DNA of 15,963 bases from JAVBOJ01 sp031550755. GTDB lineage: Bacteria; Bacillota; Clostridia; Oscillospirales; UBA929. A program made the position numbers and the translations under genes. The stretch spans positions 1 through 15,963 of the forward strand of contig JAVBOJ010000083.1 of assembly GCA_031550755.1 (NCBI GenBank). Reading direction: 5' to 3'. The notes beneath the pieces were generated by a model, which was given only the letters and a program-made list of their open reading frames with translations, was not told where the DNA came from and did not search any database. Below are positions 5,764 to 12,865 of this stretch, in pieces; position 1 is the stretch's first letter; each line of letters starts with the position of its first letter.

Positions 5764-6102
5764 TTATCGTATTTCGTATGATTTCAACGCTTTATATACC
5801 ACCGATTCAAAGCTGTCCGACGCGCCCCAGTCAAACCGGAACAGGCTCTCGCCGCCACCGCCGCCGGCGCCGTGTACCCGCGTGTGCTGGCCGAAGTTAT
5901 CCACCGTCACGGTCAGCGTCAGGCGGTTGCCGGCGCGGCTGTAATGCTTTTCAAACACCAGCACGTCGCACCGTGCGCCCTCCGGCCCGGTGACGGTGTA
6001 ATGGTCGATGAGCTCACCGGTGATACTGCCGCGCACCACAGAGTCGTAGGCCGCTTGCGAGGCCTGCTCGCCCGGCAGGGATACAAACATGGTAAAGGCC
6101 AT
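5764..6102 (-). CDS. Uncharacterised 112-aa protein (possibly DUF6054)
   Basis: I do not recognise a function. The product is 112 residues, soluble, with no signal peptide or membrane span. It has an N-terminal segment MAFTMFVSLPGE, a central strand-rich part (DVLVFEKHYSRAGNRLTL), a Gly run HGAGGGGGESLFRFDWG, and a short C-terminal helix. The GGG...FRFDWGA pattern recalls the uncharacterised DUF6054 family, a match from memory that needs a profile search. The ATG at 6102 has GGGAGG 7 bases upstream; the longer start at 6120 overlaps the previous gene and is less likely. It lies 14 bases after the acetyltransferase and 24 before the ligase, so it belongs to the same transcript and may serve the same pathway. 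Confidence 0.8.
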   Translation of the reverse strand: MAFTMFVSLPGEQASQAAYDSVVRGSITGELIDHYTVTGPEGARCDVLVFEKHYSRAGNRLTLTVTVDNFGQHTRVHGAGGGGGESLFRFDWGASDSFESVVYKALKSYEIR

Positions 6103-6116
6103 GGAGAAACCTCCCG

Positions 6117-6557
6117 TCACAGGTCTTTCATAAAATGGCGCAACCCTTGGCAGCGTTCTGTTTCCGCAAATCCTTTGGCGGGATAAAATCGCGCCGCTTC
6201 TGAATAGTCGTCAGAAAAGCGGGTGTGGATGACCCGGATGCCCTTTTCTTTGGCAAACGCCTCAGCTGTGGACAAAAGCAAGCCGCCCAGGCCCTGACGT
6301 TTGTACTCCGGTTTCAAAAACAGCCGTTTGAGCCACAAGTCGGATTCCGACACGGTGTGCGTGCCGATCATCCCGGCGACCCGGTCGTTTTCGTCCACGG
6401 CGATCCAAAACATATCGCCTCTGTCAAAATAATGAGCCTGTATGTCCAGCAAATCCTCGTTCAGGCGCGGTTTCCTGCCCAGCGCATCCTTGGCCGCGAG
6501 CAGACAGAAAATCATATCGTCCCGGTAGGACGGCTCAAACGGAAGAATCCGGAACAT
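6117..6557 (-). CDS. GNAT-family N-acetyltransferase
   Basis: A 146-residue single-domain GCN5-related acetyltransferase, expected to transfer an acetyl group from acetyl-CoA to an amine. Motif A is clear: LWLKRLFLKPEYKRQGLGG, with the acetyl-CoA pyrophosphate loop RQGLGG at residues 87-92. It is followed by the helix LLLSTAEAFAKEKG and the C-terminal ARFYPAKGF strand-helix typical of the fold. The start at 6557 (MFRILPF) has GGGAGG 7 bases upstream; an in-frame extension to 6644 overlaps iorB and is rejected. Only 2 bases separate it from the iorB stop. Substrate unknown. Detoxification or modification of an aromatic amine or amino acid is a guess from context only. Confidence 0.9.
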   Translation of the reverse strand: MFRILPFEPSYRDDMIFCLLAAKDALGRKPRLNEDLLDIQAHYFDRGDMFWIAVDENDRVAGMIGTHTVSESDLWLKRLFLKPEYKRQGLGGLLLSTAEAFAKEKGIRVIHTRFSDDYSEAARFYPAKGFAETERCQGLRHFMKDL

Positions 6558-6559
6558 TG

Positions 6560-7126
6560 TCAAGCCTCCCTGCCGAGCAGAAACGCCCTGCGGTTGAGCT
6601 CCAACAGCTTGGGCTTGATGTGCTTTTGCAGGGCTTCCGCCCACGCGCCCTCGTCAAATGGCATCCGCCCCGAGGCCGCGCCCAGCAGCACAATATTGGC
6701 GGCCTTGGGGCTGCCGGCCTGATTGGCCAGCTCCAGCGCCGGGATGTCCACCACGTCGAGCCCCTTGGTCCGTAGCGTCTCCTCGATTTCGCCGGGATAG
6801 ACCGCCGCGCCCGAGATGACCGGCATGGGCAAAATTTCCTGCGTGGACAGCACCACCGTGCCGCCGGGCCTCAGGCAATGCGCCCAGCGCAGGGCCTCCA
6901 GCTTTTCCAGCGCAATGAGCAGATCGGCCTCCCCGTCGGGAATCAGCGGCGACGCGACGCTTTCGCCGGCGCGCACATAGGTGACCACGCTGCCGCCGCG
7001 CTGGCTCATGCCGTGTACCTCGCTGACCTTGACCTGCTGTCCTTGGGCCAGATAGAGCTGCCCCAGCACCCGCGAGGCCAGCAGGGAGCCCTGCCCGCCG
7101 ACGCCGACAATAAGAATATTGTACAT
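6560..7126 (-). CDS. iorB: Indolepyruvate:ferredoxin oxidoreductase, beta subunit
   Basis: This gamma-type 2-oxoacid oxidoreductase subunit pairs with IorA to convert arylpyruvates plus CoA to arylacetyl-CoA, CO2 and reduced ferredoxin. The 188-residue product starts MYNILIVGVGGQGSLLASRVLG, with the glycine-rich GVGGQG at residues 8-13. VSEVHGMSQRGGSVVTYVR follows, the hallmark segment of this subunit. The ATG at 7126 is set by the conserved N-terminus and by GGAAGG about 9 bases upstream. The open frame continues to 7321, but that part is the repeat-filled spacer and is not coding. iorA and iorB usually abut; here 237 bases of palindromic DNA separate them. The enzyme is oxygen-sensitive, which supports an anaerobic host. 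Confidence 0.93.
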   Translation of the reverse strand: MYNILIVGVGGQGSLLASRVLGQLYLAQGQQVKVSEVHGMSQRGGSVVTYVRAGESVASPLIPDGEADLLIALEKLEALRWAHCLRPGGTVVLSTQEILPMPVISGAAVYPGEIEETLRTKGLDVVDIPALELANQAGSPKAANIVLLGAASGRMPFDEGAWAEALQKHIKPKLLELNRRAFLLGREA

Positions 7127-7166
7127 GAAAATCTTCCTTCCGTGACCCGATGCGCAAATGTTCCCT

Positions 7167-7209
7167 CCACGTTTCGGCGAGACCCGGAGGGTCGCAGACC
7201 GAAACGTGG
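7167..7209. repeat. Palindromic element carrying the 27-bp core repeat, copy B
   Basis: Outer arms of 11 bp, CCACGTTTCGG (7167-7177) and CCGAAACGTGG (7199-7209), are perfect reverse complements. They enclose an inner 5-bp hairpin, GACCC-GGA-GGGTC (7181-7193). Bases 7175-7201 are the exact reverse complement of copy A at 4332-4358. The outer arms differ in the two copies, yet each pair is self-complementary. Confidence 0.85.
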
Positions 7210-7239
7210 GTAGGCAATCAAGGACCATTAACGGGGGTT

Positions 7240-7262
7240 CAGGGGGCGGATAGAGCCCCCTG
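7240..7262. repeat. 8-bp hairpin CAGGGGGC/GCCCCCTG
   Basis: Arms 7240-7247 and 7255-7262 are perfect reverse complements around a 7-nt GGATAGA loop. It is one of three hairpins in the iorA-iorB spacer. No T-run follows, so it is not a canonical terminator. Confidence 0.7.
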
Positions 7263-7276
7263 ACGGGGTTTCTTTG

Positions 7277-7309
7277 GTGACTTTCTTTGCCCCGGCCAAA
7301 GAAAGTCAC
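7277..7309. repeat. 13-bp hairpin GTGACTTTCTTTG/CAAAGAAAGTCAC
   Basis: Arms 7277-7289 and 7297-7309 are perfect reverse complements around a 7-nt loop. A second, outer pairing GACGGGG (7262-7268) with CCCCGTC (7312-7318) could lengthen the structure. Together with the two preceding palindromes it fills most of the 237-bp gap between iorA and iorB. It looks like a mobile or amplified intergenic element rather than a gene. Confidence 0.75.
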
Positions 7310-7363
7310 GCCCCCGTCCAAAATCGGAGATGGAAAAAACGACCGGGCGAACGCAGCCCTCCC

Positions 7364-9097
7364 CTACATCATTTCCATCGCCCCGAACTTACACAGTCGG
7401 GCGCACAGCCCGCAGCCCACACAGAGCGACGGGTCGATGGTGAGGGTTTTGCCATCGGCGCGGATGGCCGGACAGCCGATTTTCATACAGGCGCGGCAGC
7501 TTTTGCACTCCTGCACCTTGATGGCGTTGCGGGCGGTTTTGCTCACCTGCGGCAGCAGCACGCAGGGCCGCCGCGCCACGATGACCGACGGCTCCGGGGC
7601 GAGAAGCTCCTCCGCCAGCGCCGCTTCCAGCGCGGCGAGATCATGCGGATCGACCGTGCGCACCCGACGCACCCCCAACGCGCGGCAGAGCGCCGCGATA
7701 TCCAGCGCCGGGGCGGGCGCACCCTTGAGGGTCAGCCCGGTGGCGGGATTTTGCTGGTGCCCGGTCATGCCGGTGATCGAATTGTCCAGAATCAGCACGG
7801 TGCCATGGCTCTGGTGGTAGACGATGTCCAGCAGTCCTGTGATGCCGGAATGCATAAAGGTCGAGTCGCCGATGACGGCGACGGTTTTGTCGGCCATTTC
7901 GGGCCGCGCGGTGACAAACCCGTGCAGTGACGAAATCGACGCGCCCATACAGACGCAAATGTCCATGGCCGACAGCGGCGGAGCGGCGGCCAGCGTATAA
8001 CAGCCGATGTCGCCCGTGACGGTCAGCTTCATTTTGTTGAGCACATGGAACAGTCCCCTGTGCGGACAGCCGGGACACAGCACCGGCGGGCGCACCGGCG
8101 CTTCAGCCGGAACGGTTTGCGGCGGAGCTTCCCCCAGAATGACCCAGCGGATCTGCGGCGCTGAATATTCGCCCAACGGCGAAAAGTCGGTCTTGCCGCG
8201 CACGGGGATGCCGTGCTTGCGGCAGTGGGTTTCGACGAAATCGTCCAGCTCCTCGATGACCCAAAGCTCCTCGACCGCCTCGGACAGTGCCCGAATCGGC
8301 AGCACCGGCAGCGGATAAATCATGCCGAGCTTGAGGTAGGAAGCCTTGTCGCCCAGCGCCTCGCGGGCGGTCTGATAGGCGATGCCGGCGGCGATGACGC
8401 CGATTTTGCGTTCACTGCCCCACTCGATGCGGTTGAGGTCGGTGTCCTCGCAAAAGTCGCCGAGGGCGACCTGCCGTTTTTCCACCTCGATGTGCCGCGC
8501 GCGGGCGGCGGCCGGCATCATGACGAATTTGGCGGCGTTCTTGACATAGGGCTGCATCGGCACATCCTGCCGCTCGGCGCTTTCGCACAGTCCCTGACTG
8601 TGGGAAATGCGGGTGGACAGACGCAGCAGCACCGGCGTGTCAAATTGCTCGGACAGCGCAAAGGCGCGCTTGGTAAAGGCCAGACACTCCTCCGAGTCGG
8701 CCGGCTCCAGCATGGGCAGCTTGGCCGCCTCGGCATAATGGCGGCTGTCCTGCTCATTTTGGGAAGAATGCATTCCCATATCATCGGCCACGGCGATGAC
8801 CAATCCGCCGTTTACGCCGGTGTACGACGCGGTAAACACCGGGTCGGCGGCGACGTTGAGGCCGACATGCTTCATGCCCGAAAAGGCGCGCGCCCCGGCC
8901 AGAGACGCCCCGATGGCGGCCTCGACGGCCACCTTTTCGTTGGGCGCCCATTCGGCGTAGAGCTCGTCATATTCGGCGGCGTATTCGGTAATTTCGGTGC
9001 TGGGCGTCCCGGGATAGCTGGAGACAAAGCGGCACCCAGCCTCAAACAGCCCGCGCGCCACCGCCTCATTGCCCAGCATCAGTGTTTTGGGTTCCAT
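7364..9097 (-). CDS. iorA: Indolepyruvate:ferredoxin oxidoreductase, alpha subunit
   Basis: The catalytic subunit (577 residues) carries thiamine pyrophosphate and iron-sulfur clusters. The N-terminal half has MLGNEAVARGLFEAG and YPGTPSTEI, the pyrimidine-binding part. The C-terminal half has LCPGCPHRG, GDIGCYTLA and the TPP-diphosphate motif GDST...ILDNSITGMTGHQ. The extreme C-terminus is a two-cluster ferredoxin domain, CKSCRACMKIGC and CVGCGLCARLC, with all eight cysteines present. The start at 9097 (MEPKTLMLGNEA) has GAGGAGG 8 bases upstream. The frame runs open further upstream to 9703, but that is antiphase sequence of the ligase gene. It lies 14 bases after the ligase copy 2 stop. Substrates of the family are indole-, phenyl- and hydroxyphenylpyruvate; which is preferred cannot be read here. 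Confidence 0.95.
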   Translation of the reverse strand: MEPKTLMLGNEAVARGLFEAGCRFVSSYPGTPSTEITEYAAEYDELYAEWAPNEKVAVEAAIGASLAGARAFSGMKHVGLNVAADPVFTASYTGVNGGLVIAVADDMGMHSSQNEQDSRHYAEAAKLPMLEPADSEECLAFTKRAFALSEQFDTPVLLRLSTRISHSQGLCESAERQDVPMQPYVKNAAKFVMMPAAARARHIEVEKRQVALGDFCEDTDLNRIEWGSERKIGVIAAGIAYQTAREALGDKASYLKLGMIYPLPVLPIRALSEAVEELWVIEELDDFVETHCRKHGIPVRGKTDFSPLGEYSAPQIRWVILGEAPPQTVPAEAPVRPPVLCPGCPHRGLFHVLNKMKLTVTGDIGCYTLAAAPPLSAMDICVCMGASISSLHGFVTARPEMADKTVAVIGDSTFMHSGITGLLDIVYHQSHGTVLILDNSITGMTGHQQNPATGLTLKGAPAPALDIAALCRALGVRRVRTVDPHDLAALEAALAEELLAPEPSVIVARRPCVLLPQVSKTARNAIKVQECKSCRACMKIGCPAIRADGKTLTIDPSLCVGCGLCARLCKFGAMEMM

Positions 9098-9111
9098 AGG
9101 GGACCTCCTCT

Positions 9112-10407
9112 TTATTTCCCTCTCAGGTCGACCACCCGTTTGGCCTTGCCCTGGAAGCGTTCGATGCTCCCCGGGCCGACCAGCGTGATCTTGACGTCCA
9201 GTCCCAGGACCGAGCGCATTTTCTCCCGGATTTCGCGCTGGAGCGCCTCCAGCCGGCCGTAGCTTTCCAGCAACGAGCCGTCGGTCAGCTCCACCTGCAC
9301 CTCCAGCGTGTCGAAATACCCCTCGTGCCGCACCAGCAGCAGATAATGGGGGCTGATGTGCCCGATGGGCATCAGCACGCTCTCGATCTGCGACGGGAAA
9401 ACGTTGACCCCCTTGATAATCAGCATGTCGTCCGAGCGGCCGGTCACCTTGTCCATCCGCGCGTGGGTGCGCCCGCAGCGGCACGGCTCGTAGGTGATGC
9501 GGGTGATGTCCCGCGTGCGGTAGCGCAAAATCGGCATGGCTTCCTTGGTCAGCGTCGAGATGACCAGCTCGCCGGTTTCGCCCTCGGGCAAAATCTCTCC
9601 GGTGTCCGGGTCGATGATCTCGGGCAAAAAATGATCCTCGGCAAAATGCAGCCCCGCCCGCTCGGCGCATTCGCCCGCGACGCCGGGTCCGGTCAGCTCG
9701 CACATGCCGTAGTTGTCGGTGGCGATGATGCCGAAATTTTCTTCAATGCGGGTGCGCATCTCGGCGGTGCAGCCCTCGCCGCCGAACAGCCCCACCCGCA
9801 GCCGGAGCCGGTCGCGGGTTCCGTTTTGGCGGGTGACCTCGCTGAGATAGGTGGCGTAGGACGGGGTGGCAATCAGCACCGTCACGCCGAAATCCTCCAT
9901 CAGCATGAGCTGCTTTTCGGTGTTGCCGGAGGACATGGGCAGCACGGTGGCGCCCAGCTTTTCCAGACCCTGATGCAGCCCGAACCCGCCGGTGAACAGC
10001 CCGTAGCCAAAGGCAACCTGCGCGATATCCTCGTCGGTGACGCCGACGGCGGCGGCCAGCCGGGCAATCAGGTTGGCCCATGTGTCCAGATCGTTTCTGG
10101 TGTAGCCCGCCATGGTCGGCTTGCCGGTGGTGCCCGACGAGCCTTGCAACCGCGCGACCTGCTTCATCGGCACAGCAAACATGCCGAAGGGGTAGTTCTG
10201 CCGGAAGTCGTCCTTGACGGTAAACGGAATATGTTTGACATCGTCGAGGCTTTTGAGCTTCTCGGGGGTCACGCCGGCCTCCTCCAGCTTGCGGCGCTGG
10301 ACGGGGGCGGATTTGTATATACGCGCCACCGTCTCGCGCAGCCGCTCCAGCTGGAGCGCCCGCAGCGCCCCGCGCGGCATGGTTTCAATGTCTTTTTGCC
10401 AGAACAT
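9112..10407 (-). CDS. paaK: Phenylacetate-CoA ligase (aryl-CoA ligase), copy 2
   Basis: A second AMP-forming arylacetate-CoA ligase of 431 residues, the same length as copy 1 and colinear with it. The SSGTTGK motif is again at residues 90-96, and ATDNYGMCE, YRTRD and GRSDDMLIIKGVNVFPSQ correspond to the motifs of copy 1. Substrate-pocket regions differ widely between copies (for example GEGCTAEM here against GAEPWTEE in copy 1), which points to an old duplication or separate acquisition. Its Cys residues GECAE and CRCG match the paired Cys positions of copy 1. The start at 10407 (MFWQKDIETMP) has GGAGG 9 bases upstream inside the symporter gene; the longer start at 10431 is rejected. The start lies 1 base after the symporter stop, so the two are coupled. 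Confidence 0.93.
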   Translation of the reverse strand: MFWQKDIETMPRGALRALQLERLRETVARIYKSAPVQRRKLEEAGVTPEKLKSLDDVKHIPFTVKDDFRQNYPFGMFAVPMKQVARLQGSSGTTGKPTMAGYTRNDLDTWANLIARLAAAVGVTDEDIAQVAFGYGLFTGGFGLHQGLEKLGATVLPMSSGNTEKQLMLMEDFGVTVLIATPSYATYLSEVTRQNGTRDRLRLRVGLFGGEGCTAEMRTRIEENFGIIATDNYGMCELTGPGVAGECAERAGLHFAEDHFLPEIIDPDTGEILPEGETGELVISTLTKEAMPILRYRTRDITRITYEPCRCGRTHARMDKVTGRSDDMLIIKGVNVFPSQIESVLMPIGHISPHYLLLVRHEGYFDTLEVQVELTDGSLLESYGRLEALQREIREKMRSVLGLDVKITLVGPGSIERFQGKAKRVVDLRGK

Positions 10408-10408
10408 G

Positions 10409-11986
10409 TTACACAGCCTCCGTTTTGTCAAACAGCTTTTTCACATGCGCCCCGTCCAGCTTTTTGGTGAACAGGCTCACCACGGGCGTCAAAATCAGCG
10501 ATACCCCCATGGCGGTGACAGCAAAGGTCGGCGAGCTGGCGCTGGCCGCCTTAAACGCGGCGTACACCCCGTCGCTCAGGGCGGGCGAGGTAAGCATGGT
10601 CACCGTCGTCATGACGACGACGGTACACAGCCCGCCCAGCATTCCGGCCCACGCGCCGGTGCGGGTAATGCCTTTTTTGAACAGCCCCCAGACAAACGGG
10701 CCGATAAAACAGCCGGACACCACGCCCCAGGAGTACGCCATGATGGACATGATGATGGCAAAATTGAAGTTGGCAAAAATAAACGACAGCGCCACAAAGA
10801 GGATGCATAGGATGCGTGTCAGCAATACCTGCGCTTTTTTGCCGATGCCGGGGCGCAGATACTGGATGAGATCGACCGACACCGCCGAGCTGGAGGTCAG
10901 CACGATGGACGACAGGGTGGACATGGAGGCCGACAGCACAAGCAGCAGGATGACCGCCAGCAGCATATTGCCCCAGATGCTCTCGCCAAAGGCACGCATG
11001 AGCATGGTGGGCACCACGGCGTCAAACCCGCCGACCGGTGCGCCGGACGCGTCCGATTCGACAAAAAACCGACCCATCGTCCCCACAAAGTACGCCCCGC
11101 AGCCGATGATCAGCGCAAAGGCGGTGGACACGGTGGTGGCGCGGCGGATGCTCCGCTCGTCCTTGATGGCGTAAAATTTCGTGACCATCTGCGGCAGTCC
11201 CCATGTACCGAGACTGGTGAGCAGAATGTTGAACATGAGGAAGTTCCACATATCCCCGCCGAAAATGCTGACCAGCCGTCCGCCGGTGCCCGGCCAGTCG
11301 CGCAGGCGCTCAAACAGCTTGGTCAGGCCGCCCACCTGCGGATTGGCCACCAGCGCCACCACCATGATGACCACGCCGATGATCATGATGATGCCCTGAA
11401 TAAAGTCGGTCAGGACGGTGGCCTTGTAGCCGCCCAGCATCAGATAAAACGCGGCCAGCACCGCCACGAAAAACATACAGAGGGTGTCGGCGGAGATGCC
11501 GCCGAAGGCGTTGGATATATCGGGCAGCAGCACGCCGAACAGAGCGCCGAGCCCCTTGTATACGCTGGCGGCGTAGGGAACCAGAAAGATAAAAATAACC
11601 AGCGCCGAAAAGATTTTCATACCGGATGAGAGATACCGCCCCTCGAAAAACTCCGGCATGGTGCGGGCGTCCAGCACCTTTGTCATGCGCCGGGTGGGCC
11701 GCGCCAGCAGCTTCCACGCCAAAAGGCTGCCCAGCACGGCGTTGCCCGCGCCGATCCACAGACTGGGGAAGCCTACATCCCAGCCGTTTTTACCGGCGTA
11801 GCCAATAAAAATAACGGCAGAAAAATAAGTGGTTCCGTAGGCAAACGCCGACATCCAACCGCCTATTTTTCTCCCGCCGAGCAGGAACCCGTCAATCGTT
11901 TTGCTTTGACGGGCGCTGTAAATTCCGATACCGGCCATGAGCATGGCAAACAATGCGAGCGCGACAATAACAACCGTCTGTGTCAT
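10409..11986 (-). CDS. Sodium:solute symporter family (SSS/SSF) permease
   Basis: A polytopic inner-membrane transporter of 525 residues that should import a solute with sodium ions. About 13 hydrophobic spans are visible, beginning with VVIVALALFAMLMAGIGIY. Family signatures include FLLGGRKIGGWMSAFAYGTTYFS near the N-terminus (first 20 residues after the first helix) and the GLPQMVTKFYAIKDERSIRRA-like loop in the middle. PutP, PanF and related carriers share these, so the substrate is open. As first gene of the ligase/IOR cassette, an arylacetate, aromatic amino acid or other monocarboxylate is a reasonable inference. The ATG at 11986 is preferred; a GTG at 11998 is possible but sits on top of GGAAGG. 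The Shine-Dalgarno is about 13 bases away, so initiation may be weak. Confidence 0.92.
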   Translation of the reverse strand: MTQTVVIVALALFAMLMAGIGIYSARQSKTIDGFLLGGRKIGGWMSAFAYGTTYFSAVIFIGYAGKNGWDVGFPSLWIGAGNAVLGSLLAWKLLARPTRRMTKVLDARTMPEFFEGRYLSSGMKIFSALVIFIFLVPYAASVYKGLGALFGVLLPDISNAFGGISADTLCMFFVAVLAAFYLMLGGYKATVLTDFIQGIIMIIGVVIMVVALVANPQVGGLTKLFERLRDWPGTGGRLVSIFGGDMWNFLMFNILLTSLGTWGLPQMVTKFYAIKDERSIRRATTVSTAFALIIGCGAYFVGTMGRFFVESDASGAPVGGFDAVVPTMLMRAFGESIWGNMLLAVILLLVLSASMSTLSSIVLTSSSAVSVDLIQYLRPGIGKKAQVLLTRILCILFVALSFIFANFNFAIIMSIMAYSWGVVSGCFIGPFVWGLFKKGITRTGAWAGMLGGLCTVVVMTTVTMLTSPALSDGVYAAFKAASASSPTFAVTAMGVSLILTPVVSLFTKKLDGAHVKKLFDKTEAV

Positions 11987-12053
11987 AATAAAAAACACCC
12001 TTCCGTTCTACTAAAAAATACGGGGGATATGCGCCATTCTACACGGAAAAGGC

Positions 12054-12074
12054 CGGAAACGCAAGAGGTTTCCG
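12054..12074. other. 7-bp hairpin in the symporter leader
   Basis: CGGAAAC (12054-12060) pairs with GTTTCCG (12068-12074) around a 7-nt loop. It lies between the predicted promoter and the symporter start. A short T-run follows on the minus strand, too weak to call a terminator. A leader regulatory role is possible but unsupported. Confidence 0.4.
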
Positions 12075-12097
12075 CACCGATTTCCACTACAATTATC

Positions 12098-12126
12098 AGG
12101 GTACCATAAAAACCGGGAAATGTCAA
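12098..12126 (-). promoter_or_regulatory. Probable promoter of the symporter/IOR cassette
   Basis: On the minus strand, TTGACA (12126-12121) is a perfect -35. A 17-bp spacer ends with TGG, giving an extended TGn element, before a weak -10 TACCCT (12103-12098). The weak -10 suggests low basal or activated transcription. It is the best promoter candidate in the rnc-symporter gap. Confidence 0.5.
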
Positions 12127-12167
12127 TAAGTCGTTTTATGGGACGGGGGCAATACACCGGGCTCCGC

Positions 12168-12188
12168 TAATTCTTAATTCTTAATTAC
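12168..12188 (+). repeat. TAATTCT heptad repeat, second location
   Basis: Units TAATTCT, TAATTCT and TAATTAC lie just downstream of the rnc stop. The first 15 bases match 4374-4388 in the same orientation, so similar repeats lie near both ends of the symporter-to-ligase cassette. Confidence 0.65.
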
Positions 12189-12199
12189 CCAACACGTCG

Positions 12200-12865
12200 C
12201 TATGTGTTTAATTTTTCCAGCGCTTGCCGCGCAGCAGCCTGCTCGGCTTCCTTTTTGCTGCCGCCCTCGCCCCGCCCGACCACCTGGCCGCCCAGCACAA
12301 ACTCGGCCAAAAACACCTTGGCGTGATCCGGCCCGCTCTCGCCTGCCAGGCGATAGCCGAATTCCTGCCCCGGCGTGCGCTGCAAAACTTCTTGCAGCAT
12401 CGTCTTGTAATCGGCGGCCTTTTCGGTCTCGGCCGTCCATACAAACCGCTCCACAAACGCCCGCGCCGGCTCCATGCCGCCGTCGAGGTAAATCGCGGCC
12501 AGCACCGCCTCCACCGCGTCGGACAGGATCGACGGCCGTTTGTCCCCGCCGCCGGAGCGCTCGCCCTTGCCCAGCAGGATGTGTTCGCCCAGCTTCAGTT
12601 TTTCCGCCACGACCGCCAGCGCCGGCTCGCACACCAGCGCCGCCCGGCGGCGGCTGAGGTCGCCCTCCTGCCGTTTGGGCAGGGTGTGGTACAGATGTTC
12701 GGCGGTCAAAAAGCCCAGCACCGCGTCGCCCAAAAACTCCAGCCGCTCGTTGCTGCCGCCGCTGTGGGCGCGGTTTTCGTTGCAGTACGAGCTGTGGGTC
12801 AGGGCGTCTGTCAGAAGCTTGGAATTTCGAAACGCGTAGCCGATGGTTTTTTCCAGCGTGGTCAC
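12200..12865 (-). CDS. rnc: Ribonuclease III
   Basis: RNase III cleaves double-stranded RNA in rRNA processing and sense-antisense duplexes. The 221-residue protein has the catalytic domain with signature NERLEFLGDAVL (39-50; Glu43, Asp47) and the second acidic pair in SDAVEAVLAAIYLDGG (Asp116, Glu119). A dsRNA-binding domain follows (about 154-219) with GGSKKEAEQAAARQAL. Start is the GTG at 12865: it has GAGGAG 8 bases upstream and overlaps the plsX stop by 4 nt (GTGA). It ends the topA-trmFO-plsX-rnc operon. The usual neighbours acpP (between plsX and rnc) and smc (after rnc) are absent. No clear terminator follows. RNase III would be the natural nuclease for the predicted toxin/antisense duplex. 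Confidence 0.96.
   Translation of the reverse strand: MTTLEKTIGYAFRNSKLLTDALTHSSYCNENRAHSGGSNERLEFLGDAVLGFLTAEHLYHTLPKRQEGDLSRRRAALVCEPALAVVAEKLKLGEHILLGKGERSGGGDKRPSILSDAVEAVLAAIYLDGGMEPARAFVERFVWTAETEKAADYKTMLQEVLQRTPGQEFGYRLAGESGPDHAKVFLAEFVLGGQVVGRGEGGSKKEAEQAAARQALEKLNT

Noticed and set aside
7127..7321. In-frame upstream extension of iorB to 7321
   Set aside because: The region consists of palindromic repeats, and the conserved start MYNILIVGVGGQG with GGAAGG is at 7126.
7127..7363. CRISPR or tandem array in the iorA-iorB spacer
   Set aside because: The palindromes are three different sequences, not one repeat with spacers of constant length.
8213..9262. 349-residue plus-strand open frame opposite iorA
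   Set aside because: Shadow of iorA; no recognisable domain. The same applies to the 336-residue frame at 4678-5688 opposite the ligase gene.
9098..9703. In-frame upstream extension of iorA
   Set aside because: It is antiphase reading of the ligase gene, gives an Arg/His/Gly-rich low-complexity product, and the conserved IorA N-terminus with a good ribosome site begins at 9097.
12191..12208. Terminator for rnc (AACAC...GTGTT hairpin)
   Set aside because: The stem is weak and overlaps the rnc stop codon. The T-run lies on the plus-strand side, opposite to rnc transcription.
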